Assembly: GCA_003577005.1 (NCBI GenBank)
Contig: QEUW01000077.1
Coordinates: 1-22,139, forward strand
Reading direction: 5' to 3'
Source: Chloroflexota bacterium
Lineage (GTDB): Bacteria > Chloroflexota > Anaerolineae > Caldilineales > Caldilineaceae
DNA length: 22,139 nucleotides
Shown here: positions 1-7,225 of the stretch, in pieces
Layout of the letters: every line of letters starts with the position of its first letter
Numbering within the stretch: the first letter of the stretch is position 1
The notes under the pieces: model-generated
What the model saw: the letters and a program-made list of their open reading frames with translations, nothing else
Database searches by the model: none
What the model was told of the DNA's origin: nothing
Position numbers and translations under genes: made by a program

Positions 1-1287
1 CTGGCGCAGCGCCCGCTCGAATTCGGTAGATGCCGGACCGTGATTGGCGACATGGTCACCTGGGAAGCGGGCAACCGGCCACATGCCTTCGGCGATGCGC
101 TTGGACATGAGGCCGTATTTCACTGTCTCGATGCGCGGGTCTTCGTAGACCGTCTTGGTCATGCAGACGCCCGAATATGAGTCAAAGGCCTGGATGAGCG
201 AATCGGGGCCGACGATAAATTGGGCAAAATCTAGCGCTGCATCCAGTTTGGGACCTGTATCGGCCAGCCGCTTGGAAAGCCCCCAACCGGCGATGTGCTG
301 CGGGTAGAGTACATCCTCCACTTTGTCCGCCAGCCATGGGATAACGATGTTGTCCGCCGGCACATCCGCCGAGTCGGTCTGTACGCTGGCTGTCCATGCG
401 CCATCGCCCCACATGGAGACGAGCTTTTGGCTCACAGCTTCAAATTCACTCTGGTAAAGGTCGAAGTCACAGGTCTGGTGGGTCCAGTAGACATCGTAGA
501 GCATCTGAGCAGCCTGTTCGCCGATTTCTGTGCTGTGTGTCCAGCGGCCACTCTCGCGGTCGAAGAAGTCGCCGCCCATTTGCCAGATGAAACTCCAAAG
601 CACCTGGTATTGCGAACTGCGGATAGAGTAGCCGGCGCGGGTAATCTTGTCGTCGGCGTTCTTCTCGGTCAGCGCCTTGCCGGCTTCCACCACCTCTTCC
701 CACGAGCCAAAGGCGGTGTGGTCGATGCCCTGTTCGGCCAGGTGGTCGGTGTTGACGGTCAACACCGCGCCGCGGATACCGGCCAGCCAGGGCAGATAGA
801 AAATCTTGCCTTCGGGCGCATCCAGCGCTGTAAAAGCCGCCGGCCACATGGTCTCTTCCAGGGTCGAGGTGCCGCCGGTGACATCGGTCAAGTCCAGGAA
901 GACCTGCGACACATCCGTGCCGACCACCCAGTCGGTATACATCATCAGGATGTCGCCCTCGGTGCCTGAGGCAATGGCTGGTAAGAGCTTGGCGAAGAGG
1001 TCGCTGTAACCGATGGGGGTCAATTCGATGGTGACATCAGGGTTACTCTCCTCGCGCTGTGCCTTGGCGTCATTCATGATGCGGTTGGCGCCATCCCAAT
1101 CCTGATACCAGACAACCAGATTGACCGGCCCGCTGGCGGCCGGCGCAGCGGCTTCGTCGGCCGCAGGCTGGGCAGGCCCAGCCACTGGGGCAGCACATGC
1201 GGCAAGCAGGCTCACACCACCGGTGATAACGCTCAACTTCAGAAATTGACGGCGGCTCAATGCAGCCATACGTTTGGTTGGACTCAT
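1..1287 (-). CDS. ABC transporter solute-binding lipoprotein (family 1, carbohydrate type), cut by window edge
   Basis: This is the extracellular binding component of a carbohydrate-type ABC importer. The frame is open from ATG at 1287 to base 1, giving 429 residues with the C-terminus outside the window. The N-terminus has SRRQFLK (residues 11-17, twin-arginine motif), a hydrophobic stretch and a lipobox LAAC (28-31), so a Tat-exported lipoprotein anchored through Cys31 is likely. An Ala/Pro-rich linker follows, and then a family 1 fold starting VNLVVWYQDWDG. Internal segments such as FYLPWLAG, GSWEEVVEAGKAL and FIWQMGGDFFD are typical of MalE/UgpB-like proteins. An AAGGAGA ribosome site precedes the start. 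A perfect-consensus promoter lies about 210 bp upstream. Permeases presumably follow beyond the left edge. The ligand cannot be read from sequence. Confidence 0.9.
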   Translation of the reverse strand, partial: MSPTKRMAALSRRQFLKLSVITGGVSLLAACAAPVAGPAQPAADEAAAPAASGPVNLVVWYQDWDGANRIMNDAKAQREESNPDVTIELTPIGYSDLFAKLLPAIASGTEGDILMMYTDWVVGTDVSQVFLDLTDVTGGTSTLEETMWPAAFTALDAPEGKIFYLPWLAGIRGAVLTVNTDHLAEQGIDHTAFGSWEEVVEAGKALTEKNADDKITRAGYSIRSSQYQVLWSFIWQMGGDFFDRESGRWTHSTEIGEQAAQMLYDVYWTHQTCDFDLYQSEFEAVSQKLVSMWGDGAWTASVQTDSADVPADNIVIPWLADKVEDVLYPQHIAGWGLSKRLADTGPKLDAALDFAQFIVGPDSLIQAFDSYSGVCMTKTVYEDPRIETVKYGLMSKRIAEGMWPVARFPGDHVANHGPASTEFERALRQ

Positions 1288-1455
1288 TGCGTGGTTCTCC
1301 TTGTGAAAGCGGACAAAGATGAGTAAGAAAGGTTCGCCCAAATGAACTTTCTGCGTCGTGCGCGCCCTATGATGTGCATGTAGTCTGTGCAGGATATGGA
1401 CTACGTTGCGGGAGCTCGATCAGGTATCTTTTACGGACCCCCGGGATGAGGATCT

Positions 1456-1465
1456 CTGTATACAG
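1456..1465. promoter_or_regulatory. Candidate operator CTGTATACAG (GntR/HutC-like)
   Basis: This is a perfect 10 bp palindrome with a GTATAC core. It lies about 30-40 bp downstream of the predicted start site (near 1495), a position suited to roadblock or occlusion repression. GT-N-TA-N-AC cores are typical of HutC-subfamily GntR regulators. No regulator gene is in the window, so the assignment is inferred. Confidence 0.45.
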
Positions 1466-1501
1466 TATGCAGAACGGCGGCCAGAAATTGGCTGTGTTGC
1501 G

Positions 1502-1530
1502 ATTATAAACGGGCTGAAAAGGCTTGTCAA
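1502..1530 (-). promoter_or_regulatory. Perfect-consensus sigma70-type promoter for the binding-protein gene
   Basis: Read on the minus strand, TTGACA (1530-1525) and TATAAT (1507-1502) are separated by exactly 17 bp. All twelve hexamer positions match consensus. Transcription should begin near 1495, leaving a leader of about 210 nt before the ATG at 1287. A consensus promoter this strong usually needs repression, which fits the palindrome at 1456-1465. Confidence 0.8.
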
Positions 1531-1615
1531 CCGTACAAAAATTTACACCGGCAAACCTTAATTTTAATGCGATAAAGTGTGGTTTAGAAGTTATGCAGTT
1601 GGATCTACCAGCCAG

Positions 1616-1648
1616 AGGTGCAACGCACTTTGCAAGCGCATCGCACCT
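1616..1648. repeat. Palindromic repeat of the GTGCGTTGCAC family, copy A
   Basis: Two 15 nt arms, AGGTGCAACGCACTT (1616-1630) and AAGCGCATCGCACCT (1634-1648), are inverted with a 3 nt loop and three transitional differences. In a minus-strand transcript those three become G-U pairs, so the RNA hairpin would be fully paired. Related copies lie at 11232-11262, 13560-13627 and 16570-16582. Confidence 0.7.
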
Positions 1649-1776
1649 GAACACCTGTCTACTTTCTAGCTCATCAAAAATCTGTCACCGCTCAGCCAAG
1701 CAGAGGCAACTTGAGTGTACTGCCTGCACAACAAACCACGTATCAAAATGGAACTTTTGCAGCCAAATGTTTCTCG

Positions 1777-1785
1777 TGTATACAG
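1777..1785. promoter_or_regulatory. Second TGTATACAG box
   Basis: The same 9-mer as in the promoter-proximal palindrome (1457-1465) recurs in the same orientation about 320 bp upstream, in the same intergenic region. Two copies in 680 bp would suit a looping or auxiliary operator. Chance recurrence cannot be excluded. Confidence 0.3.
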
Positions 1786-1791
1786 ACTGCT

Positions 1792-1823
1792 TTCCACTCT
1801 GCGCGCATCGCAATAGAGTGGAA
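1792..1823. repeat. Inverted repeat TTCCACTCT / AGAGTGGAA
   Basis: The 9 bp arms (1792-1800 and 1815-1823) are perfect, with a 14 nt loop. The element lies just beside the second TGTATACAG box. It could be a regulator site or a hairpin; the sequence alone does not decide. Confidence 0.5.
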
Positions 1824-1966
1824 GATAGTGCCGGCTTTCTCCACATCTCATGCGACGTTCAGCGCCCAATCGGAGCGGGTGCTGGGAAGAAGGAGATTGA
1901 ATCCGTAGCTTACGCAAATTGAACAGATCCTGTCGCGTTAATGAATGTATCTACAATGCGCTTGAT

Positions 1967-3202
1967 TTAAGCCAACAGCGCTGCCACTTCGGCCTGCAAC
2001 GGCAACGTCGTGATTTCAACCTCGCCGGCAGTTACCGTACAGTTGATCTCGCTGCGGATGCCCAACCCTTTGGGTGGTGCGCTCTCATCAAAGTTGAACT
2101 CAGGGAGATAGATGCCCGGTTCGATGGTGAAGAGCACGCCGGGCATGAGTTGGCGGCGATCCTGGGTCTCAAGGTTGTCGATATTAACCCCAAGAAAGTG
2201 ATCCAGCCAGCCCAGGCTGTGGCCCGTCCGGTGAAAGAAAGCCGGGCCGTACCCTGCCTGTTCGATCACCGCACGGCAGGCATCGTCCACTTCGTACCCG
2301 TAGACAGGTACACCGGCCGCCAGGCGGGATTGGATAAAATCTACGGCGGTGTCGCGGCCTCGGGCGACGATCTCAAAAATCTCTCGCACTTTGGGTGGCG
2401 TCTCTCCTCCACAATAGGCAGTCCAGGTGATATCGGCCAGACAGCCGTAAGGGTCGGCGCTCACGCGGTTCCACAAGTCGATCAGTACCACGTCGCCATT
2501 TTGGATTGGACTGTGGTGTTCGGCGCTAGGGGCATAATGCGGGTCGGCGGCGTTGCGGTTGACGGCGACGATAGGGGTAAACTCCAGGTCCATACCGTGA
2601 GCGGCGAACTGGTCACAGATCAGCTGATGCACGTCCCATTCGGTTAGGGGCCGCCCACGACGCAACTGCTCGGCGATAAAGGCAAAAGCCGTCTCTTTGA
2701 TTGCCAGACAGCGGCGAGCGGCCGCACGGTGGTCGTCAAGCTCCTGTGGCGAAAGTACGGCCAGCGCCAGTTGGGTCAGGTCGGCGCTGCTGACGATCTC
2801 GGCGCCGGTGACCCGCTCCACCATCTCTTTCGTGCCGGCATCGACGCGGCTGATGTAGGGGATGGCATTTTCTTCGCTGTACTCCATGGCGATACGTGCC
2901 TTACGCCCAGCCTGCGCCCCTACCATCTGCCCTAGCTTTGTTGCCAGGTCGCGCCAACCTGCGTATTTATGGACTATGCCCCGCATCTCTGGCGCCACGT
3001 GGGCAAAGGTGTTGCCCTCGATGGCGTGAATCAACCACTGTGGTTCACCCTCAACGGGGATCCACAAAAACCAACGCCTTGTCCCTCCGGAGCGCAATCC
3101 GCCGACTGAGAGGGCAATCGGGTTGCTGTTCTGGAATGAGTAGAGCAGCCAGCCGTCGAGCTGATGTTCACATAAATAAGCTTGAATGTTAGAACGCTTC
3201 AT
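1967..3202 (-). CDS. M24 family metallopeptidase (Xaa-Pro dipeptidase/aminopeptidase-like)
   Basis: This 411-residue protein has an N-terminal creatinase-like domain (about 1-150) and a C-terminal pita-bread catalytic domain (about 155-405). All five dinuclear metal ligands of M24 enzymes are visible: D242 (VLIDLW), D257 (ADITWT), H328 (FHRTGHSLG), E361 (FTIEPGIYLP) and E385 (GIRSEI). The metal-free creatinases lack these ligands, so a proline-type dipeptidase/aminopeptidase is more likely than a creatinase. It should be cytoplasmic, since no signal peptide is seen. The ATG at 3202 has no clear Shine-Dalgarno sequence. A promoter candidate lies in the 128 bp gap upstream. The creatininase-family gene precedes it on the same strand. 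Confidence 0.9.
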   Translation of the reverse strand: MKRSNIQAYLCEHQLDGWLLYSFQNSNPIALSVGGLRSGGTRRWFLWIPVEGEPQWLIHAIEGNTFAHVAPEMRGIVHKYAGWRDLATKLGQMVGAQAGRKARIAMEYSEENAIPYISRVDAGTKEMVERVTGAEIVSSADLTQLALAVLSPQELDDHRAAARRCLAIKETAFAFIAEQLRRGRPLTEWDVHQLICDQFAAHGMDLEFTPIVAVNRNAADPHYAPSAEHHSPIQNGDVVLIDLWNRVSADPYGCLADITWTAYCGGETPPKVREIFEIVARGRDTAVDFIQSRLAAGVPVYGYEVDDACRAVIEQAGYGPAFFHRTGHSLGWLDHFLGVNIDNLETQDRRQLMPGVLFTIEPGIYLPEFNFDESAPPKGLGIRSEINCTVTAGEVEITTLPLQAEVAALLA

Positions 3203-3262
3203 TTGGATGGCCCGGAGAGAATTTCGCCAGTTTGCCCTTCAATCTCTCCCCCGTAGCAACAA

Positions 3263-3291
3263 AGTGTATGTGGGCTTATGTACTTTGTCAA
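3263..3291 (-). promoter_or_regulatory. Sigma70-type promoter for the M24 peptidase gene
   Basis: On the minus strand TTGACA (3291-3286) and TACACT (3268-3263) are spaced by 17 bp, ahead of a leader of about 54 nt. The leader can fold a 9-10 bp stem (3214-3223 with 3241-3249), which may affect translation because no clear ribosome site is present. The peptidase gene is therefore probably transcribed independently of the upstream creatininase gene. Confidence 0.6.
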
Positions 3292-3330
3292 ACAGGTGGC
3301 GAGAGTGAAGAAGCCCCAGCTTTGTACGCT

Positions 3331-4146
3331 TCATCGGTGTTGGTCGCGCCGCGGCAGGATCGGCGTCTGGCGGTACTCTCGGATCAACTCGATCAGCCCA
3401 TCGACAGCGGCTGCCAAAAACTGTTCGCCCTTTTCGCGTGTAGCTTTTGTGGCGTCCCCCATGACACCGCTGGCGGTGCGAGCGCTCCAATAGATGTTGA
3501 GGTTGGCCGCCGAACCTTGCGGGTGGGTGCCGGCGAGCAGGTCGGTCTGGAAGCTAGGCGGGAGCGGCGCCCGTTCATCGACGGCCTTGCTCATGTCCAC
3601 CAGTTCGGGCTTGAGCGCCAGATAAAGCGATGTTTCGTACTCGCAGGCGTGCGATGTGCCACCGTACTCCGAATCACGGATTTCGCCCCCTTCGACACGC
3701 ACTTTGCGCAGCCCCCAGTGGTTGACCGAGGCACAGAGCACCCGACCCTCGGTTTCAATGATGGTCAACCGCGCCGCCATATCGCACGGCGGCGTGTTAC
3801 TGCCATGCCCGTTGACGATGAGAATGCGGTTGAAGCCGTGATGCGCCAGACTGACACAGACATCTTTCACATAGCGGATAAACGTATCCCACGTGATGGT
3901 GATGGTGCCGTGGAAATCCATGTGGTGCGGGCTATAGCCGTGGTTGACCGGTGGGACGAGGATCGCCTCATCGGGGATGCGGGCAACGGCGCGTTCGCAG
4001 ATCTCGTTGGCGAGCAGCACATCCACATCCACAGGCAAATGTGGTCCGTGGTCCTCATAGGTGGCGACGGGCAGGACTGCCACGCGCTCTTGTTCGGCAG
4101 CAGACTTGATCTCGTACCAGATCATTTCAGCAAAACGATATTTCAT
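3331..4146 (-). CDS. Creatininase family amidohydrolase
   Basis: This 271-residue cytoplasmic metal-dependent amidohydrolase has the creatininase-family signatures: LPVATYEDHGPHLPVDVD (25-42), VNGHGSN (111-117) and HACEYETS (166-173). E31, H33 and D42 keep the spacing of the Glu-His-Asp ligands of creatininase, and H114 and E169 complete the likely metal site. The NGHGSN form is the general family version, not the NGHYE of true creatininases, so the substrate may be another cyclic amide or formamide. The start at 4146 is chosen over an upstream ATG at 4188 because AGGAG sits at the right distance before it. A weak promoter candidate lies upstream. Confidence 0.88.
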   Translation of the reverse strand: MKYRFAEMIWYEIKSAAEQERVAVLPVATYEDHGPHLPVDVDVLLANEICERAVARIPDEAILVPPVNHGYSPHHMDFHGTITITWDTFIRYVKDVCVSLAHHGFNRILIVNGHGSNTPPCDMAARLTIIETEGRVLCASVNHWGLRKVRVEGGEIRDSEYGGTSHACEYETSLYLALKPELVDMSKAVDERAPLPPSFQTDLLAGTHPQGSAANLNIYWSARTASGVMGDATKATREKGEQFLAAAVDGLIELIREYRQTPILPRRDQHR

Positions 4147-4200
4147 GGGAGTTCTCCTGCTTGTCATTCCCGGTGTGGGGGCCAGCAAAAACCAGCCAAT

Positions 4201-4228
4201 CGCATACGGAATACTAACGATTTGTCAA
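4201..4228 (-). promoter_or_regulatory. Weak promoter candidate for the creatininase-family gene
   Basis: A perfect -35 TTGACA (4228-4223, minus strand) is followed after 16 bp by TATGCG (4206-4201), a poor -10. The position, about 55 bp ahead of the ATG at 4146, is sensible, but the -10 makes this tentative. Confidence 0.35.
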
Positions 4229-4343
4229 CGTTACTCCAACAATTCGCTGATACGATAGCAGGCAAAACTACAAATGTAAGCTGTTTGGTGGCATTCTGAC
4301 CACCGAAATTTCAAGAACGTTCCTGGTATGAAAGGAGGTTACT

Positions 4344-4682
4344 ATGTACTGGCTCACTGGAATTCTGGGGCTGGTGCTCGGTGTGGCCCCATTCGTGCTG
4401 GGTTACAGCACCAACCCCAATGCCCTCTGGACGAGCGTCATCCTGGGCGCCATTGTGTTGCTGGCGGCCATTTATAAGGCTGCCTTCAAGACAGCAACGA
4501 CTTGGGAGTATTGGGTGACGGGCATTGCCGGCCTGTTGGCAGTGATTGCACCCTTTATCCTGGGCTTCCAGGCGCTGGCTGTTGCGCTGTGGACGACGGT
4601 GATCATCGGCGGTGTCATTGTGCTGGCAGCGGCTTATGAGCTCTTTTATCACCGGCCTATGGAGGCCAACGTAACTCGCTAA
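4344..4682 (+). CDS. SPW-repeat small integral membrane protein
   Basis: This 112-residue protein consists of two tandem copies of a roughly 49-residue unit (about 3-46 and 56-99). Each unit has the pattern YW-TG-GL---APF-LG, then ALWT-VI-G--VLLAA, giving four hydrophobic segments. This matches the SPW-repeat family, whose function is not established. The start is well supported: GGAGG (4334-4338) lies 5 nt before the ATG. It is the only plus-strand gene in the first 11 kb and appears to be monocistronic. The stop is followed within 3 nt by a large inverted-repeat structure. Confidence 0.85.
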   Translation: MYWLTGILGLVLGVAPFVLGYSTNPNALWTSVILGAIVLLAAIYKAAFKTATTWEYWVTGIAGLLAVIAPFILGFQALAVALWTTVIIGGVIVLAAAYELFYHRPMEANVTR

Positions 4683-4684
4683 GT

Positions 4685-4790
4685 TCTGTTGAGAGTTGCT
4701 CTCAGGTCAGAGAGAAGCGAGGCTTTTACTATCCCGCCCATAGTGGTTTCATTAACGAAAAAGCCTCGCTTCGGGCGAAAGCTCAACAGA
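4685..4790. repeat. Nested inverted repeat (9 bp outer, 14 bp inner arms)
   Basis: Outer arms TCTGTTGAG (4685-4693) and CTCAACAGA (4782-4790) enclose perfect 14 bp inner arms (GAAGCGAGGCTTTT at 4714-4727, its complement at 4759-4772) around a 31 nt loop. A small hairpin GAGAG-TTG-CTCTC (4691-4703) overlaps the outer left arm. The element lies between convergent genes. No uninterrupted T-run follows the stem on the plus strand, so it is not a textbook intrinsic terminator. Confidence 0.75.
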
Positions 4791-4810
4791 GCCTGCTTGT
4801 TGGTTGTAAA

Positions 4811-4851
4811 CGGTTCCAGGTCTTGAAACCTGTGACTCACAGGCAAAACCG
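4811..4851. repeat. Cluster of overlapping short hairpins
   Basis: CAGGT/ACCTG (4817-4821, 4828-4832) and CCTGTGA/TCACAGG (4829-4835, 4837-4843) share bases, so they are mutually exclusive. CGGTT/AACCG (4811-4815, 4847-4851) can close both. The pattern resembles a structured 3' region or an alternative-fold RNA. Function is unknown. Confidence 0.35.
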
Positions 4852-4899
4852 GCCCGACGTCTTCCGCCTTGACACCGGATCAAATCTATCAGTGTACGA

Positions 4900-4931
4900 G
4901 TGCCCTGATATTCAACGATCAGGGCACTTTT
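4900..4931 (+). terminator. Intrinsic terminator-like hairpin
   Basis: A perfect 10 bp stem GTGCCCTGAT/ATCAGGGCAC (4900-4909, 4918-4927) with an 8 nt loop is followed by TTTTGATTATT on the plus strand. It lies 218 nt after the SPW-repeat gene and just before the end of the convergent ceramidase-like gene. It would stop plus-strand transcripts. In the minus direction the T-run is missing. Confidence 0.6.
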
Positions 4932-4945
4932 GATTATTGGCGCTG

Positions 4946-6229
4946 TCAGCGGCCAGACCGCCGCTGCAACACCGGCTCGACCGCCTGGCGGAAACGCGGC
5001 TGAAACTGGCTGCTCAATCCCATCGACACGGCCCAGCGCACCTCATAGCCTCCTTCGGGGAAGGCGCCGGGTTCGGGCAAGTAGAGCAGAAAGCCGTTGG
5101 CGTAGGTGACCAACGCCGGCGTCTTGTAACCCATGGCCCGGAGCCGGATCTTTAGGGCGATGGCTGTTTCGGCAAAGACCTCGGCCGGCTGTGTCACCAA
5201 CACCAGATCGCCGATGCCCAACATCATCAACTCGGCGGGGATGTTGGTTGGGTCCTCAAAGCCAGGACGCTCGACGATCAGGGGTGGAGTTGGTCGCTCG
5301 GCATATTCGTCCGGGTCGGCCGCCGCGTTGATCGTTACCTGTTCCGACCAGAGGGCATGGGTAGGTGCTGATGTGGTGATCCGACTGGCGGTGTAGGCGA
5401 CTTCTTCAGCAAAGGCGGCGCCCAGTTCGGCTACCTCCTCAAATGTGCCGCCACCGCGGTCGCCGACGCTCCACTTGTTGGGGTCGTCGGTTGAGCCATA
5501 ATAGGCGCTCACATCGCCGATGGCCCAGACCGTCTGGCCGCCGCGCAGCCGTTTGCGTACACCGCTGACGAGCGGGTTGATATTGCCCGCGCCCCCCTGG
5601 GTAAATAGACAGGTTGCGCCAGGGAATTGTTCTTCCAACCGGCGCATGGCATCTCCCGGCCAGTCGCCGCTGATCAGCGTGTTATCGTAGCCAAGGACTA
5701 CGGAATGGCAGGCAAAGTTGGTCAGCAACCCCAGCGGGTTGCCCTGCTCATCATCCACCCGCAGCACTACTACACCAGGGTCGATGGGGCGGTCCAGCCA
5801 GCGACGGTTGATCGAATAGCCGTAGAGCACGCCGCTCCCGCTGCCGATGCGCGCCGGCCGGCGGGCCTGGTAAGCCATTTCCACGGCATCGGCGATCAGC
5901 TCGGCCAGCGGGCGTTGCCAATTATCGGCATCGGCGTCGTGCGGCCCGGCATGGGTATGGGTGTTGGCCACCAGCACATGATTGCCTGGAATGCCGGTAC
6001 GCTGCGCCACGGCCGAGCGGATCGCCTGCACGGCGGCGCTGGTGGTGTAACAGAGATCGTTTGAAACAATGGCCCAACAGCCGTCTTCACTTTCGAGCAC
6101 CAACGCGCGCGACAGCAGTGGGTCATGAATCCCGGTTGCGCCACTGGGCCGATTCCCGTAGCCGACCATCCGGCAGCCTAGTTTGGGCGTAATCTCGGCG
6201 CGGCCAAAACCTGCGTGTAACGAAGACAT
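4946..6229 (-). CDS. Neutral ceramidase N-terminal domain-like hydrolase, cytosolic
   Basis: This 427-residue protein resembles the neutral/alkaline ceramidase catalytic domain. It starts HAGFGRAEITP, then has the zinc motif NTHTHAGP (89-96), CHSVVLG (174-180), SGDWPG (187-192) and TQGGAGNINP (210-219). Later QPAEVFAETA (347-356) and GGYE (393-396) sit where the remaining Glu and Tyr ligands are expected. Classical ceramidases are secreted, about 650-780 residues long, and carry a C-terminal Ig-like domain; this one lacks both signal peptide and that domain. It probably hydrolyses an imported amide-linked compound, not lipid ceramide. AAGGA precedes the ATG. It is the last gene of the aminotransferase/ABC operon, 101 bp after the second permease gene. 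Confidence 0.85.
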   Translation of the reverse strand: MSSLHAGFGRAEITPKLGCRMVGYGNRPSGATGIHDPLLSRALVLESEDGCWAIVSNDLCYTTSAAVQAIRSAVAQRTGIPGNHVLVANTHTHAGPHDADADNWQRPLAELIADAVEMAYQARRPARIGSGSGVLYGYSINRRWLDRPIDPGVVVLRVDDEQGNPLGLLTNFACHSVVLGYDNTLISGDWPGDAMRRLEEQFPGATCLFTQGGAGNINPLVSGVRKRLRGGQTVWAIGDVSAYYGSTDDPNKWSVGDRGGGTFEEVAELGAAFAEEVAYTASRITTSAPTHALWSEQVTINAAADPDEYAERPTPPLIVERPGFEDPTNIPAELMMLGIGDLVLVTQPAEVFAETAIALKIRLRAMGYKTPALVTYANGFLLYLPEPGAFPEGGYEVRWAVSMGLSSQFQPRFRQAVEPVLQRRSGR

Positions 6230-6250
6230 ATCGGATCCTTATGAAGCAGG

Positions 6251-6317
6251 TCAATCTCCCCAATCTCCTCAAATCTCCAAGATGAACTGGGAATTTGAGG
6301 GGATTGGGGGAGATTGA
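6251..6317. repeat. 24-25 bp imperfect inverted repeat in the permease/ceramidase-like spacer
   Basis: Arms 6251-6274 and 6293-6317 match over about 24 bp with one bulge and one mismatch, around an 18 nt loop. They are built of AATCTCC-type units. In the minus-strand transcript this forms a strong hairpin between two genes of one operon, suited to partial termination or protection of the upstream mRNA segment. Confidence 0.8.
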
Positions 6318-6330
6318 GGAGATTTGTGAT

Positions 6331-7197
6331 TTAACCCTTCATCCCGGAGAGCACTACGCCCTGGATGAAATATTTTTGCAAGGCAAGAAAGACCAGAATG
6401 ACCGGCAAGGTTGCCACCGTTGAGACAGCCATAATATAGGTCCAATAGGGTGCTCGCAGGGGTTGGCTAAAGACAGTCATACCGACGGGGAGGGTGAAGA
6501 GGTCACCCTTGTTGACGACGATGAGCGGCCAGAGAAAGTTGTTCCAACTGCCCAAAAAGGTGATGATCGCCAGCGAAGCCAGCGGCGGTTTGAGCAACGG
6601 CAGCACGATCCGCAGAAAGATGCCGATCTCGCCGGCGCCGTCGATGCGAGCGGCATCGAGCAATTCATCAGGCAGGGTGAGACAAAACTGGCGCATCAAA
6701 AAGACCCCAAACGCACTGAGCGCGCCCGGGATAATCAAGCCTAGATAGTTATTGGTCCAGCCGAGGCTGTGGACGAGCACGTAGAGCGGAATGAGCAGGA
6801 TCTGGAACGGGATCATGAGCGTGCTCAGCACGAGCAGAAAGCAGAGGGCCTTGCCGGGAAAATCAAACTTGGCAAAACCGTAACCGGCCAGTGCGCTGAA
6901 AAAGAGGGTGCTCAACACCACCCAAAAGGCCACCACCAGGCTGTTGTAGAAATAGCGGCTAAAAGGCGCCGTGGCAAAGGCCTCGGGGTAGTTCGAGGGG
7001 CTAAACTCATGGGGGATCCAATGCACCGGCAGAGTCGTCACCTCCCACTCAGCCTTAAGACTGGTAGACGCCATGTAGTAAACGGGAACACAAAAGAGGA
7101 GGAGCCCTGCCAGCACTATCGCATACAACACAGTATGGTAGAGGGCGCGATTGAGCGCATGGAACGGGCGACGTTGGGTTTGCTGATTTCTAATCAT
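6331..7197 (-). CDS. Carbohydrate ABC transporter permease (MalG type)
   Basis: This 288-residue inner-membrane permease has about six transmembrane segments, the first near residues 22-45. The cytoplasmic EAA loop that contacts the ATPase is at about 178-203 (LLDAARIDGAGEIGIFLRI, then LPLLKPP). The family's ending, KYFIQGVVLSGMKG, is intact. The gene starts 28 bp after the first permease gene ends, so the two are co-transcribed and should form the heterodimeric channel. The substrate is presumably the ligand of the binding protein encoded at 8273-9589. No ATPase gene is present. Confidence 0.93.
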   Translation of the reverse strand: MIRNQQTQRRPFHALNRALYHTVLYAIVLAGLLLFCVPVYYMASTSLKAEWEVTTLPVHWIPHEFSPSNYPEAFATAPFSRYFYNSLVVAFWVVLSTLFFSALAGYGFAKFDFPGKALCFLLVLSTLMIPFQILLIPLYVLVHSLGWTNNYLGLIIPGALSAFGVFLMRQFCLTLPDELLDAARIDGAGEIGIFLRIVLPLLKPPLASLAIITFLGSWNNFLWPLIVVNKGDLFTLPVGMTVFSQPLRAPYWTYIMAVSTVATLPVILVFLALQKYFIQGVVLSGMKG

Positions 7198-7225
7198 TGT
7201 GAAGCTGTACTCGCAACGGACTATC

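Larger units (their letters stand above)
1288..1966. other. 679 bp intergenic region, regulatory and repeat-rich, no gene
   Basis: No convincing gene lies here. Several frames are open, but their products are Cys/Ser-rich, lack ribosome sites and resemble no family I know. The region is more AT-rich than its flanks. It holds a minus-strand sigma70-type promoter, two TGTATACAG boxes, a member of the GTGCGTTGCAC palindrome family and a 9 bp inverted repeat, all listed separately. It separates the M24 peptidase gene from the binding-protein gene, which therefore has its own transcription unit. Confidence 0.7.

Noticed and set aside
930..950. A further GTATAC in the first binding-protein gene
   Set aside because: It is inside coding sequence and lacks the extended TGTATACAG context; chance occurrence is expected for a 6-mer.
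1524..1922. Plus-strand ORF of 132 codons in the intergenic region
   Set aside because: Its product is Cys/Ser-rich with no family resemblance, it has no ribosome site, and it runs across a promoter, two operator-like boxes and palindromic repeats.
1967..4146. Creatinine degradation pathway
   Set aside because: Active-site details of both enzymes differ from the creatinine pathway enzymes, as explained in the finding.
3232..4299. Plus-strand ORF of 355 codons
   Set aside because: It is antisense to the creatininase-family gene, whose metal-binding motifs are intact on the minus strand.
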